Part shown: piece after piece, positions 1-7,712 of the stretch
Layout: every line of letters starts with the position of its first letter
Numbering within the stretch: the first letter of the stretch is position 1
NCBI GenBank assembly: GCA_964435115.1
Contig: CAYSYM010000004.1
Location: 54,379 to 118,378 of the forward strand
Direction of reading: 5' to 3'
DNA: 64,000 nucleotides
Source of the DNA: CAYSYM01 sp964435115
Lineage (GTDB): Bacteria; Chloroflexota; UBA6077; CF-72
Notes under the pieces: model-generated
What the model was told of the DNA's origin: nothing
The model's database searches: none
Seen by the model: the letters and a program-made list of their open reading frames with translations, nothing else
Position numbers and translations under genes: made by a program

Positions 1-103
1 AAATCACGCCCAGCGCCATGAGCGTGAACGCCGTCGGGAAGCCGAGCATGATCGCGACGACCAGGAGCGCCAGCATGGCGAGGCCGAACGTCTCCTGGGT
101 CAC
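1..103 (-). CDS. dctM: TRAP transporter large permease DctM, N-terminal fragment
   Basis: Partial gene running off the left edge; only the first 34 codons are present. DctM is the 12-TM channel subunit of TRAP transporters, which import organic acids with a sodium or proton gradient. The visible residues start with GTG and form a hydrophobic segment (LAMLALLVVAIMLGFPTAF), which matches the first helix and GFP motif of DctM. The start codon overlaps the stop of the upstream dctQ (GTGA), so the two are translationally coupled. The assignment rests on this short segment plus the dctP-dctQ context. Confidence 0.82.
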   Translation of the reverse strand, partial: MTQETFGLAMLALLVVAIMLGFPTAFTLMALGVI

Positions 104-663
104 AGCGCCTCCTCCCGGGCGAGGCGCGTCTCCGTCTCTTCGACGTCGGCCAGCCGCCGTGGCCAGGCGCCGACGTGGAGCGCCTGGATGGTGCGGACCA
201 CCTCGGCGATCCCCTGGACGAGCAGGGCGAGTCCGGCGAGGGGAATCACGTACTTGAACGGCCAGATGATCGGCCCGTTCGGCGTCACGGTGGAGCGCTC
301 GTTGAGGAGGCGGGAGGCCTCAGCGAACTGGAAGCCGGACCAGACCAGGGCGAGGACGCCCGGGAAGAAGAACAGGAGGTACAGGATGAGGTCGAGCGAC
401 GCCTGGACCCGCACCGGGAAGGTGCGGTAGAGCATGTCGCCGCGCACCATGGCGTTGCGGGAGAGCGTGTAGGCGCCGCCCAGCATGAACAGCGTGCCGT
501 ACAGCATGTAGCTGGTGTCATAGGCCCACTGGTTCGAGGCACCGAGGAACTTGCGTGTCAGGATGTCGTAACTCGTCACCAGCGTGAGCAGCAGGATGGA
601 CCAGGCGAACGTCTTGCCGATCCAGGCGCTCAGGTGGTCGACCAGGAGGAGGTATCGCGTCAC
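100..663 (-). CDS. dctQ: TRAP transporter small permease DctQ
   Basis: 187 aa, the usual size for the DctQ family, which is the 4-TM membrane subunit that stabilises DctM and helps dock the solute receptor. Hydrophobic segments lie near residues 18-35, 52-68, 88-109 and 131-156. The pattern DILTRKFLG after helix 1 and the Trp-rich loop before helix 2 are typical of the family. It sits between dctP (30 nt from dctQ's start region plus a palindrome) and dctM (overlapping). The substrate cannot be read from this subunit. Confidence 0.85.
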   Translation of the reverse strand: MTRYLLLVDHLSAWIGKTFAWSILLLTLVTSYDILTRKFLGASNQWAYDTSYMLYGTLFMLGGAYTLSRNAMVRGDMLYRTFPVRVQASLDLILYLLFFFPGVLALVWSGFQFAEASRLLNERSTVTPNGPIIWPFKYVIPLAGLALLVQGIAEVVRTIQALHVGAWPRRLADVEETETRLAREEAL

Positions 664-693
664 TGGGCGGCTCCCGTGTCCGGCGCTGCCGAC

Positions 694-727
694 GTGAAGG
701 GCGCCCTGGCGCCAGGGCGCCCTTCAC
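694..727. repeat. Perfect 34-nt palindrome between dctP and dctQ
   Basis: Arms gtgaagggcgccctggc (694-710) and its exact reverse complement (711-727). In the dctPQM transcript it would fold into a very stable hairpin just after the dctP stop at 758 and before dctQ at 663. No T-run follows it. In a solute-binding-protein-first operon, such a structure could protect the upstream message or attenuate downstream transcription so that receptor exceeds permease. That role is inferred. Confidence 0.7.
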
Positions 728-757
728 GGTCCGCCGGCCCGGCGTACCGAGGTGGGG

Positions 758-1993
758 TCAGGCGCGGAACTTGTAGTACTGAAGTGCGATCGAGTTGTCG
801 ACCATGATCTCGTCGCGCAGAGGCACCACGCGCGCGGCCCAGTCCTGCTGGGACTTGACCACTTTGGCGAAGAACGGGTCGGCCGACTCCTTCTGGATGA
901 TCTGGTCCCAGGCCTTGAGCTGGGCTTCGAGGATCGACCGCGGGGTCTTGATCACCTTGACGCCCTGCTGCTCCTTCATCTCCTTCAGGTCGGTGCTGTT
1001 GCGGTCGAGCATGCGCCAGGTGAAGTCGGCGGACTCGGCGATGGAGGCGTACTTGAGGATGGCCTTGAGGTCGGCCGGCAAGGCGTCGTAGCGCTGCTTG
1101 TTGAAGAGGACTTCCAGGAACTCGGTGGCCTGGTGGTACGAGCCGACCATCAAGGTCTTGCGCACGTCCGGGAAGCCGAGGAGGCGGTCAGAGGAGGGGT
1201 TGTTGAACTCGGCCGCGTCGATCACGCCGCGCTCGAGCGCGGGCACGATCTCGCCGCCCGGGATGGCCTGGACGGTGGCGCCCAGGATCTGGAAGAGATC
1301 CTGCGACATGCCGACGGTGCGGTACTTCAGACCCTTCAGGTCGTCCGCGCTCTTGACCTCGTCGCGGAACCAGCCGAGGGGCTGCGTTGGCATGGGGCCG
1401 TTGAAGAACGACTGCACGTTGAGGTTCAGGGTCTTCTGGATCAGCTCGTTGTACAGCTCCTGGCCGCCGCCGTAGTAGATCCAGCCCAGGAGCATCTCGG
1501 CGTCCATGCCGAAGGATGGGCCGGTGCCGAAGAGGCTGGCGGCCTTGTTCTTGCCGAACCAGTAGGCGGCGACGCCGTGGCCGCCGTCCAGGACGCCCTG
1601 GTGCACGGCGTCGATGAGCTGGAAGGCTGGCACCACCGCCCCGGCGGGCAGGACATCGATCTTCAAGCGGCCGCCGGCCATCTCCTCGACCTTCTTGCCC
1701 CAGGCGACGAAGGTGTCGTGGAAGATGTCCTTGGTCGGCCAGGTGCTCTGCATCTTCAGCGTGATCGTCTGGCCGCCGACCTGTGCGACGGGCGCGGCTG
1801 CCGGCGCTGCAGCGGCCGCGGGTGCCGCGGCGGTGGGCTGGGCGGCGCTGGCGGGCTTGGCCTCCGCGGGCTTCTGGGTGGGCGCGGCGGGCGCGGGCTG
1901 CGCGCAGGCGCTCAGGACGCCGGCGCCGGCTCCAATGGACAACAGGCCGAGGAATCGACGACGCGTCTGTAGGAACTTGGCGAGACTAGCCAT
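758..1993 (-). CDS. dctP: TRAP transporter solute receptor DctP/TakP-like, Tat lipoprotein
   Basis: 411 aa extracytoplasmic receptor that captures the substrate for the DctQM permease. The chosen ATG at 1993 is preceded by a GGGGGAG ribosome site and gives a proper export signal. That signal has twin arginines TRRRFL at residues 10-15, a hydrophobic stretch and lipobox LSAC with Cys30. An Ala/Pro-rich tether (about residues 32-60) follows. The mature part contains the DctP-family stretch GLKYRTVGMSQDLFQ and GGEIVPALERGVIDAAEF. The latter is reminiscent of the alpha-keto acid receptor TakP, so a 2-oxo or hydroxy acid substrate is plausible but unproven. Confidence 0.9.
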   Translation of the reverse strand: MASLAKFLQTRRRFLGLLSIGAGAGVLSACAQPAPAAPTQKPAEAKPASAAQPTAAAPAAAAAPAAAPVAQVGGQTITLKMQSTWPTKDIFHDTFVAWGKKVEEMAGGRLKIDVLPAGAVVPAFQLIDAVHQGVLDGGHGVAAYWFGKNKAASLFGTGPSFGMDAEMLLGWIYYGGGQELYNELIQKTLNLNVQSFFNGPMPTQPLGWFRDEVKSADDLKGLKYRTVGMSQDLFQILGATVQAIPGGEIVPALERGVIDAAEFNNPSSDRLLGFPDVRKTLMVGSYHQATEFLEVLFNKQRYDALPADLKAILKYASIAESADFTWRMLDRNSTDLKEMKEQQGVKVIKTPRSILEAQLKAWDQIIQKESADPFFAKVVKSQQDWAARVVPLRDEIMVDNSIALQYYKFRA

Positions 1994-2137
1994 GGCAACT
2001 CCCCCTGCGTCAGTAGTGGATGCGGTTGCCATGAAACCCGCGCCGCGGCAATCTGTCAAGTGGACCAGCGGACCAGTGGTCCCGGCCAGGATCGCTCCCA
2101 GGCCCGTCGGCACGGCCGGGGGGCTCGGGCACCATCG

Positions 2138-2175
2138 CCGTCACCCGCCGCGTACCTCCACTTCTAGGGTGACGG
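2138..2175. terminator. Inverted repeat between AI-2E permease gene and dctP
   Basis: Perfect 9-bp arms CCGTCACCC (2138-2146) and GGGTGACGG (2167-2175) with a 20-nt spacer. It lies 37 nt past the stop of the upstream minus-strand permease gene and 145 nt before the dctP start. It could be a terminator hairpin for the former (there is no U-run) or an operator for dctP. The sequence alone does not decide. Confidence 0.35.
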
Positions 2176-2212
2176 ATTGACCCTGAGCAGCGCGGCGGTT
2201 CCGCCACGCGCG

Positions 2213-3403
2213 TCAGCCTGGTGGCGCCTGCCCCGTGGCACCGGGCGGAGCGCCCGCCGCCGTCTGTTCGGATCTCGCCTGGGCGTTCCTCAGCTCGTCC
2301 AACACCACGGAGATCGCTGCCGCCACAGGCACGGCCACAATGGCCCCCGGAATGCCCAGGAGCTGGCCGCCGACGAGGAGTGACAGCACCACGGCGAGCG
2401 GGTGAAGCTGCACTGCGCGCTCCATGATCTTGGGCACCAGCAGGTTGTTCTCCACCTGCTGGACGGCAATGTACAGCGCCAGGGTCAGGAGGCCGAGCAG
2501 GGGCGACTGGGACAACGCAACCGCCACGGCGGGCACGGCAGAGAGCACGGGCCCCACGATGGGGATGACCTCGCCCACCGCCGCGACGAGCGCCAGCAGG
2601 ACGGCGCCGGGCACACCGAGCACCGTGAGGCCCACGAATGTCACCACGCCAACCGCGCCACTGAGCGCGAGCTGGCCCAGCAGCCAGCCACCCATTCGCT
2701 CGCCCATGCGATCGGTGACGCGCCGCAGGTGGGCGCGCCGCTTCGGCGCGGCGAAGGACAGGAAGTACTCGCGGATGCGGGGCCCGTCCACGATCAGGTA
2801 CAGCGTGATCAGGAGGAGCACGAAGGTGGAGAGGATGCCGGTGAAGATCGAGAGGGCGAACCGCGCCACGACCAGCGCCTGGGACGCGAGCGCACCCACC
2901 TGGCTGCCCAGCCCGCGCACCTGCTCGACGAGCTGCTGGTCGAGCCGAGGGAGGAACGGGAAGCGCTCCTGGAGCTCGACCAGCCACTGAGTCGCGCGTT
3001 CCCCGTACCCGGGTGCCTGCACCAGCGCCTGGTTGATCTCTTCGAGCACCGGCGGCACCACCAGGACGCCGAACAGGACGAGCAGCAGGATGAAACCCAG
3101 GTAGATCAGCAGCACCGAGACGACCCGCGGCATGCCCGTGCGGTACAGACGCTCCACCAGAGGGTGCAGGCCAGAGGCGAGAATCACCGCGAGCACGACC
3201 TCCAGCACGACGCCACGCAGCGTGACGAGGAGCCACAGCGCGACGACGGTCGCCACGGCGACCGCCACGATCCGGCCGGCGAGCCCCCAGGGATCGACGC
3301 CCGACGCTGCAAGCGGAGGGAGCGCTCGCTCCTCGCGCGGCGGCGCCTCGGCAGGGGAGGCCGCGGGATCGCTGCCGGTGGAGGTGGCGTCCTCAGGGCT
3401 CAT
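2213..3403 (-). CDS. AI-2E family transporter (PF01594-type permease)
   Basis: 396 aa integral membrane protein of the AI-2E/YdiK/PerM superfamily. Members are linked to export of autoinducer-2, Na+/H+ antiport or unknown solutes. A polar Pro/Glu-rich N-terminus (1-40) is followed by two hydrophobic helices, a soluble segment (about 115-195) and five more helices. Family motifs are visible: GEVIPIVGPVLSAVPA and QQVENNLLVPKIM. The ATG lacks an obvious ribosome site. It lies 120 nt downstream of hisIE on the same strand and may be read through from the his genes, but function cannot be inferred from that. Confidence 0.85.
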   Translation of the reverse strand: MSPEDATSTGSDPAASPAEAPPREERALPPLAASGVDPWGLAGRIVAVAVATVVALWLLVTLRGVVLEVVLAVILASGLHPLVERLYRTGMPRVVSVLLIYLGFILLLVLFGVLVVPPVLEEINQALVQAPGYGERATQWLVELQERFPFLPRLDQQLVEQVRGLGSQVGALASQALVVARFALSIFTGILSTFVLLLITLYLIVDGPRIREYFLSFAAPKRRAHLRRVTDRMGERMGGWLLGQLALSGAVGVVTFVGLTVLGVPGAVLLALVAAVGEVIPIVGPVLSAVPAVAVALSQSPLLGLLTLALYIAVQQVENNLLVPKIMERAVQLHPLAVVLSLLVGGQLLGIPGAIVAVPVAAAISVVLDELRNAQARSEQTAAGAPPGATGQAPPG

Positions 3404-3523
3404 CGGCGCTGCCCGGTCGGGCCGCGAGCACCGGCGCCCCGCGCGGAAGCGTGGCGCTCACCGGTCCATCGCCAGCGGGGTGCACCCGAGATGAGGCCCG
3501 GCCGGGGTACGTGGCCGTGGAGC

Positions 3524-4147
3524 TCAGCCCTTCCGGCGCCGGCGTAGCTCATTCCAGACGTCCTCCGGCGCCATGCCCTGTTGCGCGAGCAGGATGAAGG
3601 TGTGGAACCACAGGTCGGCGATCTCATGCGCCAGCTCGTCTCGGTTGGCGTTCTTCGCGGCGATGACGACCTCGGCGGCCTCTTCGCCCACCTTCCTCGC
3701 AATGCGATCGACTCCCTCGGCGAAGAGGCGGGCCACGTAGGACTCGGCAGGGTCGCCGGACGTCTGCCGGGCGCGGATGGTGGCGAAGAGCTCGGCCGCC
3801 GCCTCGCCGTTCGTCGCGCCCCGCGACGCGCCGTCGAGGGGTTCGTGAAAGCAGCTCCGCTGGCCGGTATGGCAGGTGGGCCCGGCCGGCTCGCACAGGT
3901 ACACCAGCGCGTCGCCGTCGCAGTCTACCCGCACCCCCTTCACGTGCAGCACGTTCCCGCTGGTTTCGCCCTTCTGCCAGAGCCGCTGTCGGCTGCGGCT
4001 GTAGAACCAGGCTCGCCCGGTGCGCAGCGTGCGCTCCACCGCGTCCTGATTCGCGAAGCCGACCATAAGGATCTCGCCGGACACGTGGTGCTGCACCACC
4101 ACGACCACCAGCCCGTCCTGGCCGTAGCGCAGGTCGGCTGGGGTCAT
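3524..4147 (-). CDS. hisIE: Bifunctional phosphoribosyl-AMP cyclohydrolase / phosphoribosyl-ATP pyrophosphatase
   Basis: 207 aa fusion that carries out steps 2 and 3 of histidine synthesis. The HisI domain (about 1-105) shows the metal-binding motif DCDGDALVYLC (75-85) and GPTCHTGQRSCF. The HisE domain (about 115-203) has VGEEAAEVVIAAKN (153-166). The ATG overlaps the hisF stop (ATGA), which fixes the start and implies coupled translation. An open frame continues upstream of this start, but that part is the shadow of hisF. Confidence 0.96.
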   Translation of the reverse strand: MTPADLRYGQDGLVVVVVQHHVSGEILMVGFANQDAVERTLRTGRAWFYSRSRQRLWQKGETSGNVLHVKGVRVDCDGDALVYLCEPAGPTCHTGQRSCFHEPLDGASRGATNGEAAAELFATIRARQTSGDPAESYVARLFAEGVDRIARKVGEEAAEVVIAAKNANRDELAHEIADLWFHTFILLAQQGMAPEDVWNELRRRRKG

Positions 4148-4926
4148 CGCACCGGTACGGGCGCGGGCAGGCGCACCGGGATCCCGCGATCCGCCAGGTA
4201 GCGTTTCGTCTCGCCCACGGTGTAGTCGCCGTAGTGGAACATGCTCGCGGCGAGCGCCGCGTCGGCTCGCCCGTCGGTCAGGACACGGCGCAGGTCCTCG
4301 GGGGTGTTCGCCCCACCGCTGGCGACCACCGGCACCGGCACCGCCTCCGCGATCAGGCGCGTCAGCCGCAGCTCGTAGCCCTGCCGCGTCCCGTCGGCGT
4401 CGATGCTGTTGAGCACGAGCTCGCCCGCGCCGAGCGCCACACCTCGCGTTGCCCATTCCAGCGCTTCCAGGCCGGTCGGCCGTCGGCCACCGTGGGTGAC
4501 CACCTCGTAGCGGCCACGCGCGCTGTTCCAGACCACGTCTATCGAGAGCACGATGCACTGCGACCCGAAGCGGTCGGCGCCAGCGGCGATGATGGACGGG
4601 TTCAGGACGGCCTGGGTGTTGAGGCTCACCTTGTCCGCACCCGCCCGCAGCATGGCCTTCACGTCGTCCGCGCTCTTCACGCCGCCGCCGACCGTGAGGG
4701 GGATGAAGACCTCGGCGGCGGTGCGCTCCAGCACGTCGAGGATCAGGCCGCGGCCCTCGGCCGACGCGGTGATGTCGTAGAAGACCAGCTCGTCCGCGCC
4801 CTGGCGGTTGTACTCCGCGGCCAGCTCGACGGGGTCTCCGACGACGCGATCGGCCGAGAACCGGACCCCGCGGATCACCCTGCCCCGGTCGACATCGAGG
4901 CAGGGAATGATGCGCCTGGTCAGCAC
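4144..4926 (-). CDS. hisF: Imidazole glycerol phosphate synthase cyclase subunit HisF
   Basis: 260 aa (beta/alpha)8 barrel that uses ammonia from HisH to turn PRFAR into imidazole glycerol phosphate and AICAR. Catalytic Asp11 (CLDVDRGRVIRG) and Asp130 (LSID) are present, as are the phosphate-binding segments TVGGGVKS and VASGGANTPEDL. The GTG at 4926 gives the canonical N-terminus VLTRRIIPCLDVD and overlaps the end of hisA by 7 nt. It lies in the order hisH-hisA-hisF-hisIE. Confidence 0.97.
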   Translation of the reverse strand: MLTRRIIPCLDVDRGRVIRGVRFSADRVVGDPVELAAEYNRQGADELVFYDITASAEGRGLILDVLERTAAEVFIPLTVGGGVKSADDVKAMLRAGADKVSLNTQAVLNPSIIAAGADRFGSQCIVLSIDVVWNSARGRYEVVTHGGRRPTGLEALEWATRGVALGAGELVLNSIDADGTRQGYELRLTRLIAEAVPVPVVASGGANTPEDLRRVLTDGRADAALAASMFHYGDYTVGETKRYLADRGIPVRLPAPVPVR

Positions 4927-5672
4927 GCCGCGGCCTCGGCGCCGCGGGCTGCCGCGAGCAGATCGGCCAGCCGCACCCGGCCGTCGTACAGCGCCCGGCC
5001 GACGATCGCGCCCTCCGCGCCCGCGGTGGCGAGATCGCGGACGTGCGCCACCTGGGAGACGCCGCCACTGGCGAGCACGCGCAGCCGGCCGTCGCCGGCG
5101 ACCTGCCGCACCGCCCCCACGTTGGGCCCGGCCAGCGTACCGTCGCGGCCGATGTCGGTGAGCAGCACCCGCGCCACCCCGGCGTCGGCCAGTGACGCGC
5201 AGAAGGTCCGCGCGTCGAGGTCGGTCGTCTCGAGCCAGCCCCGGGTGGCCACCCGTCCATCGCGCGCGTCCACGCCAACCACCACGCGCTCGGCCGAGAG
5301 GGGGTCCAGCCACTCCCTCAGCCGGTGGCGGGCGTCGACCGCGGCGGTCCCGAGCACGACGCGCTCCGCCCCTTCGTCCAGCAGCGCCCGGGCCGCTTCG
5401 AGCGTCCGGATCCCGCCGCCCACCTGCACCGGGATCGAGACGGCGCGCACGAGGCGCGCGATCAGCGCCGCGTTCGGGCGCGTCCCCTCGCGGGCGCCGT
5501 CAAGGTCCACCACGTGCAGGCGCTCCGCGCCCTCCGCCTCCCAGCGGCATGCCACCGCCACCGGATCGTCGCCGTAGACCGTCTCGCGCTCGTAGTTGCC
5601 CTGGAGCAAACGCACGCAGCGGCCAGCCCGAATGTCAAGGGCTGGAATGAGCTGGAAGGCGCTGCCCGTCAT
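4920..5672 (-). CDS. hisA: Phosphoribosylformimino-AICAR ribotide isomerase HisA
   Basis: 250 aa half-barrel paralogue of HisF that isomerises ProFAR to PRFAR. Predicted catalytic aspartates are Asp13 (IPALDIRAGRCVRL) and Asp135 (GVDARDGRVATRGW), and the phosphate loop PVQVGGGIRT is at 81-90. The length is normal. The gap to hisH is 123 nt. A branch of this family (PriA) also does the TrpF reaction in actinobacteria; I cannot exclude dual function from sequence reading, but no trp gene is nearby. Confidence 0.95.
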   Translation of the reverse strand: MTGSAFQLIPALDIRAGRCVRLLQGNYERETVYGDDPVAVACRWEAEGAERLHVVDLDGAREGTRPNAALIARLVRAVSIPVQVGGGIRTLEAARALLDEGAERVVLGTAAVDARHRLREWLDPLSAERVVVGVDARDGRVATRGWLETTDLDARTFCASLADAGVARVLLTDIGRDGTLAGPNVGAVRQVAGDGRLRVLASGGVSQVAHVRDLATAGAEGAIVGRALYDGRVRLADLLAAARGAEAAAC

Positions 5673-5784
5673 GAGCCTTCGCTCCCTGGCCCGCTCGGCG
5701 GACAGGCGCGGCCCGGCACATGGGCCAGAGGTGGCTCCAATCCTCTCGAGCTGTGGCCCACGTGCTGGGCCATGCAGGAGCTGA

Positions 5785-5807
5785 GCCAGCCGCGCTCAGC
5801 GGCTGGC
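5785..5807. repeat. Hairpin at the 3' end of hisH
   Basis: Perfect 9-bp stem GCCAGCCGC / GCGGCTGGC with a 5-nt loop, overlapping the last codons and stop of hisH (5796). It sits at the head of the 123-nt hisH-hisA gap and could slow polymerase or stabilise the upstream message. It may also be coincidental in such GC-rich DNA. Confidence 0.35.
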
Positions 5808-6464
5808 GCTCGCGGGCTGGCGGTTGGCGACCTGCCTGGCGAAGTTGGCATACAGGCGCAAGCCGAGGCCGGCGCTCTTCTCCGGGTGGAACTGCACGGC
5901 CGTGAGGTGCGCCTGGGCCACGACAGCCGGGAAGTCTACCCCGTACCGCGTGACCCCGACGACCACTGATGGGTCCTCGGGCTCGGCGTAGTACGAGTGG
6001 ACGAAGTAGAAGTGCCTCTCGTCGGGAACACCCTCGAGCAGCGGGTGGGCCCGCACGAACCGCACGGTGTTCCAGCCCATGTGAGGGACTTTCAGACCCG
6101 CCGCTCCCGCCACGGGGAACCGCTTCACCGTCCCGCGTATGATTCCCAGGCAGTCGACTCCCCCGCCCTCGTCGCTCCTGTCGAACAGGACCTGGAGGCC
6201 CACGCAGACACCCAGGAACGGGCGGTTGGAAGCCGCGTAGTCGCGCAGCGGGCCCACCAGGTCGCGCGCCGCCAGCGCCTTCATGGCGTCGTTCGCGGAT
6301 CCGACGCCAGGCAGGACCAGCCCATCGGCACGTGCGATCGTGGCAGGGTCGTCGGCCACGATGGGCCGCTGGCCGACGGCCTCGAGCGCACGCGTTACGC
6401 TGCGCAGGTTGCCGGCGCCGTAGTCGACCACCACGATCGCCAGGTCAGGCGGGGACTTCAGCAC
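5796..6464 (-). CDS. hisH: Imidazole glycerol phosphate synthase glutaminase subunit HisH
   Basis: 222 aa class I glutamine amidotransferase that feeds ammonia to HisF. The catalytic triad is visible as Cys87 (GVCVGLQ), His193 and Glu195 (FHPEKS). The oxyanion-region motif LPGVGS is at 51-56. The start is taken as the GTG at 6464 because a GGAG lies 8 nt upstream. It begins 20 nt inside the end of prfB, so hisH translation is probably tied to that of RF2. A later in-frame GTG (VVVDYGAGN) is possible but has no ribosome site. Confidence 0.94.
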   Translation of the reverse strand: MLKSPPDLAIVVVDYGAGNLRSVTRALEAVGQRPIVADDPATIARADGLVLPGVGSANDAMKALAARDLVGPLRDYAASNRPFLGVCVGLQVLFDRSDEGGGVDCLGIIRGTVKRFPVAGAAGLKVPHMGWNTVRFVRAHPLLEGVPDERHFYFVHSYYAEPEDPSVVVGVTRYGVDFPAVVAQAHLTAVQFHPEKSAGLGLRLYANFARQVANRQPASASR

Positions 6465-7570
6465 GGCCCACGCTCCAGGCGAGATACGCCTCAATAAACG
6501 GGTCAAGCGCGCCGTCGAGGACGGCGTTGACGTCGCTCGTCTCGTAGCCGGTCCGCAGGTCCTTGACCAGGGTGTACGGCTGAAGCACGTAGCTGCGGAT
6601 CTGTGTGCCGAAGGACGCGTCCACGTGCTCGCCACGCAGGGCCGCGAGCTCCGCTTCCCGTTTCTCCAGCTCCATCTCCACCAGCCGGCTCTTGAGCAGC
6701 CGCATGGCGTTCTCCCGGTTCTGGAGCTGCGACCGCTCTGTCTGGCAGGTGACGACGATGCCCGTCGGTTTGTGGCGGAGCCGCACGGCGGTGCTGACCT
6801 TGTTGACGTTCTGCCCGCCCGGCCCGCCCGAGCGGTAGGCCTCGAACTCGACGTCCTCGTCGTTCACGTCCACGTCGGCTGCCTCGCCCACGTCGGGCAT
6901 CACCTCCACGCGCGCGAAGGAGGTCTGCCGGCGGTGTGCCTGGTCGAACGGTGAGAGGCGGACGAGGCGGTGGTTGCCGCGCTCGCCCTTCAGGTAGCCG
7001 TACGCGTTGGGGCCGCGGAACGTGATGGTGGCCGCCTTGTAGCCCGCCTCTTCACCCTCCGCCAGGTCCAGCACGTCGGTCTTGTAGGCGTGCCGTTCAC
7101 CCCAGCGCAGGTACATCCGCATCAGCATCTGCACCCAGTCCTGCGCGTCCACGCCGCCCAGGCCCACCGTGAGGGTAACGATCGCGTCGGACCGGGCGTA
7201 CGGCCCGCTGAGCTGGAGTTGGAACTCCAGCCGGTCGACCTCCTCCTTGAGCGCCTCGGCGTCACGCTCGACGTCGGCAAGCACCGCCTGGTCGGCTTCG
7301 CCCACAGCGAGCTCGAGCAGCTCCCGCAGCTCCGTGGCGCGGCGCCCGGCATCGAGCCAGGGGTTCAGCTCATCCCGCAGCGCGGCCAGCTCACGCATCA
7401 CCCGCTGCGCCTCGTCCGGGTTGGACCAGAGGTCCGCGGAGGAGGCCTGCCGCTCTAGCTCGTCGACGGTGCGCTGCTTGCCGGCCGCGTCAAAGACGCA
7501 CCAGCAGCGAAGAGATGCGGGCGTCGAGGCCCTGGAGAAGCGCGCGTAGCTCGTCGATAGGCAGGCTCAT
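6445..7570 (-). CDS. prfB: Peptide chain release factor RF2 (programmed +1 frameshift)
   Basis: Encodes RF2, which recognises UAA and UGA stops. The gene is split. 26 codons run from the ATG at 7570 (GGAG 7 nt upstream) to CTT at 7493-7495, followed by an in-frame TGA (7490-7492). Slipping +1 resumes at GAC and continues for 348 codons, giving 374 aa, the normal RF2 length. The peptide-release motif SGGPGGQNVNK and the UGA-specificity region RLSPFDQAHRRQTSFA are intact. Low RF2 slows termination at the TGA and favours the shift, giving autoregulation. The downstream hisH overlaps by 20 nt. Confidence 0.95.
7489..7495 (-). promoter_or_regulatory. prfB: prfB +1 ribosomal frameshift site CTTTGAC
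   Basis: Exact match to the classical bacterial RF2 slip site CUU UGA C, read on the minus strand. The zero-frame peptide ends ...SLLVRL and the shifted frame continues DAAGKQRTVDELERQ, which is RF2 N-terminal sequence. An upstream internal Shine-Dalgarno element, typical in E. coli, is weak here (CTGGTG only), so shift efficiency may depend mostly on the slow TGA. Confidence 0.93.
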
Positions 7571-7579
7571 TGGGAAGCT

Positions 7580-7608
7580 CCGCTGGAGTCTACCACGCGC
7601 TCCAGCGG
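7580..7608 (-). promoter_or_regulatory. Hairpin overlapping the prfB ribosome binding site
   Basis: Perfect 9-bp inverted repeat CCGCTGGAG / CTCCAGCGG with an 11-nt loop, ending 9 nt before the prfB ATG. The 3' arm ends in CGG, which is the first part of the CGGAG ribosome site, so folding would partly hide it. This could add a translational layer on top of the frameshift control. The role is inferred. Confidence 0.45.
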
Positions 7609-7712
7609 CCCGTGGCTCTGCTCGCAGGCGGCAGGGCCTCCACACCGTTCGTTTAGCACCTCGATAACACCCGGTTAGCCGGCCGTTAGCACGGGCGGCC
7701 GACACTGGCCTG

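Noticed and set aside
4148..5278. Apparent N-terminal fusion of a large domain to HisIE
   Set aside because: The upstream part is the alternative frame of hisF and hisA; the ATGA overlap and ribosome context give an ordinary 207-aa HisIE.
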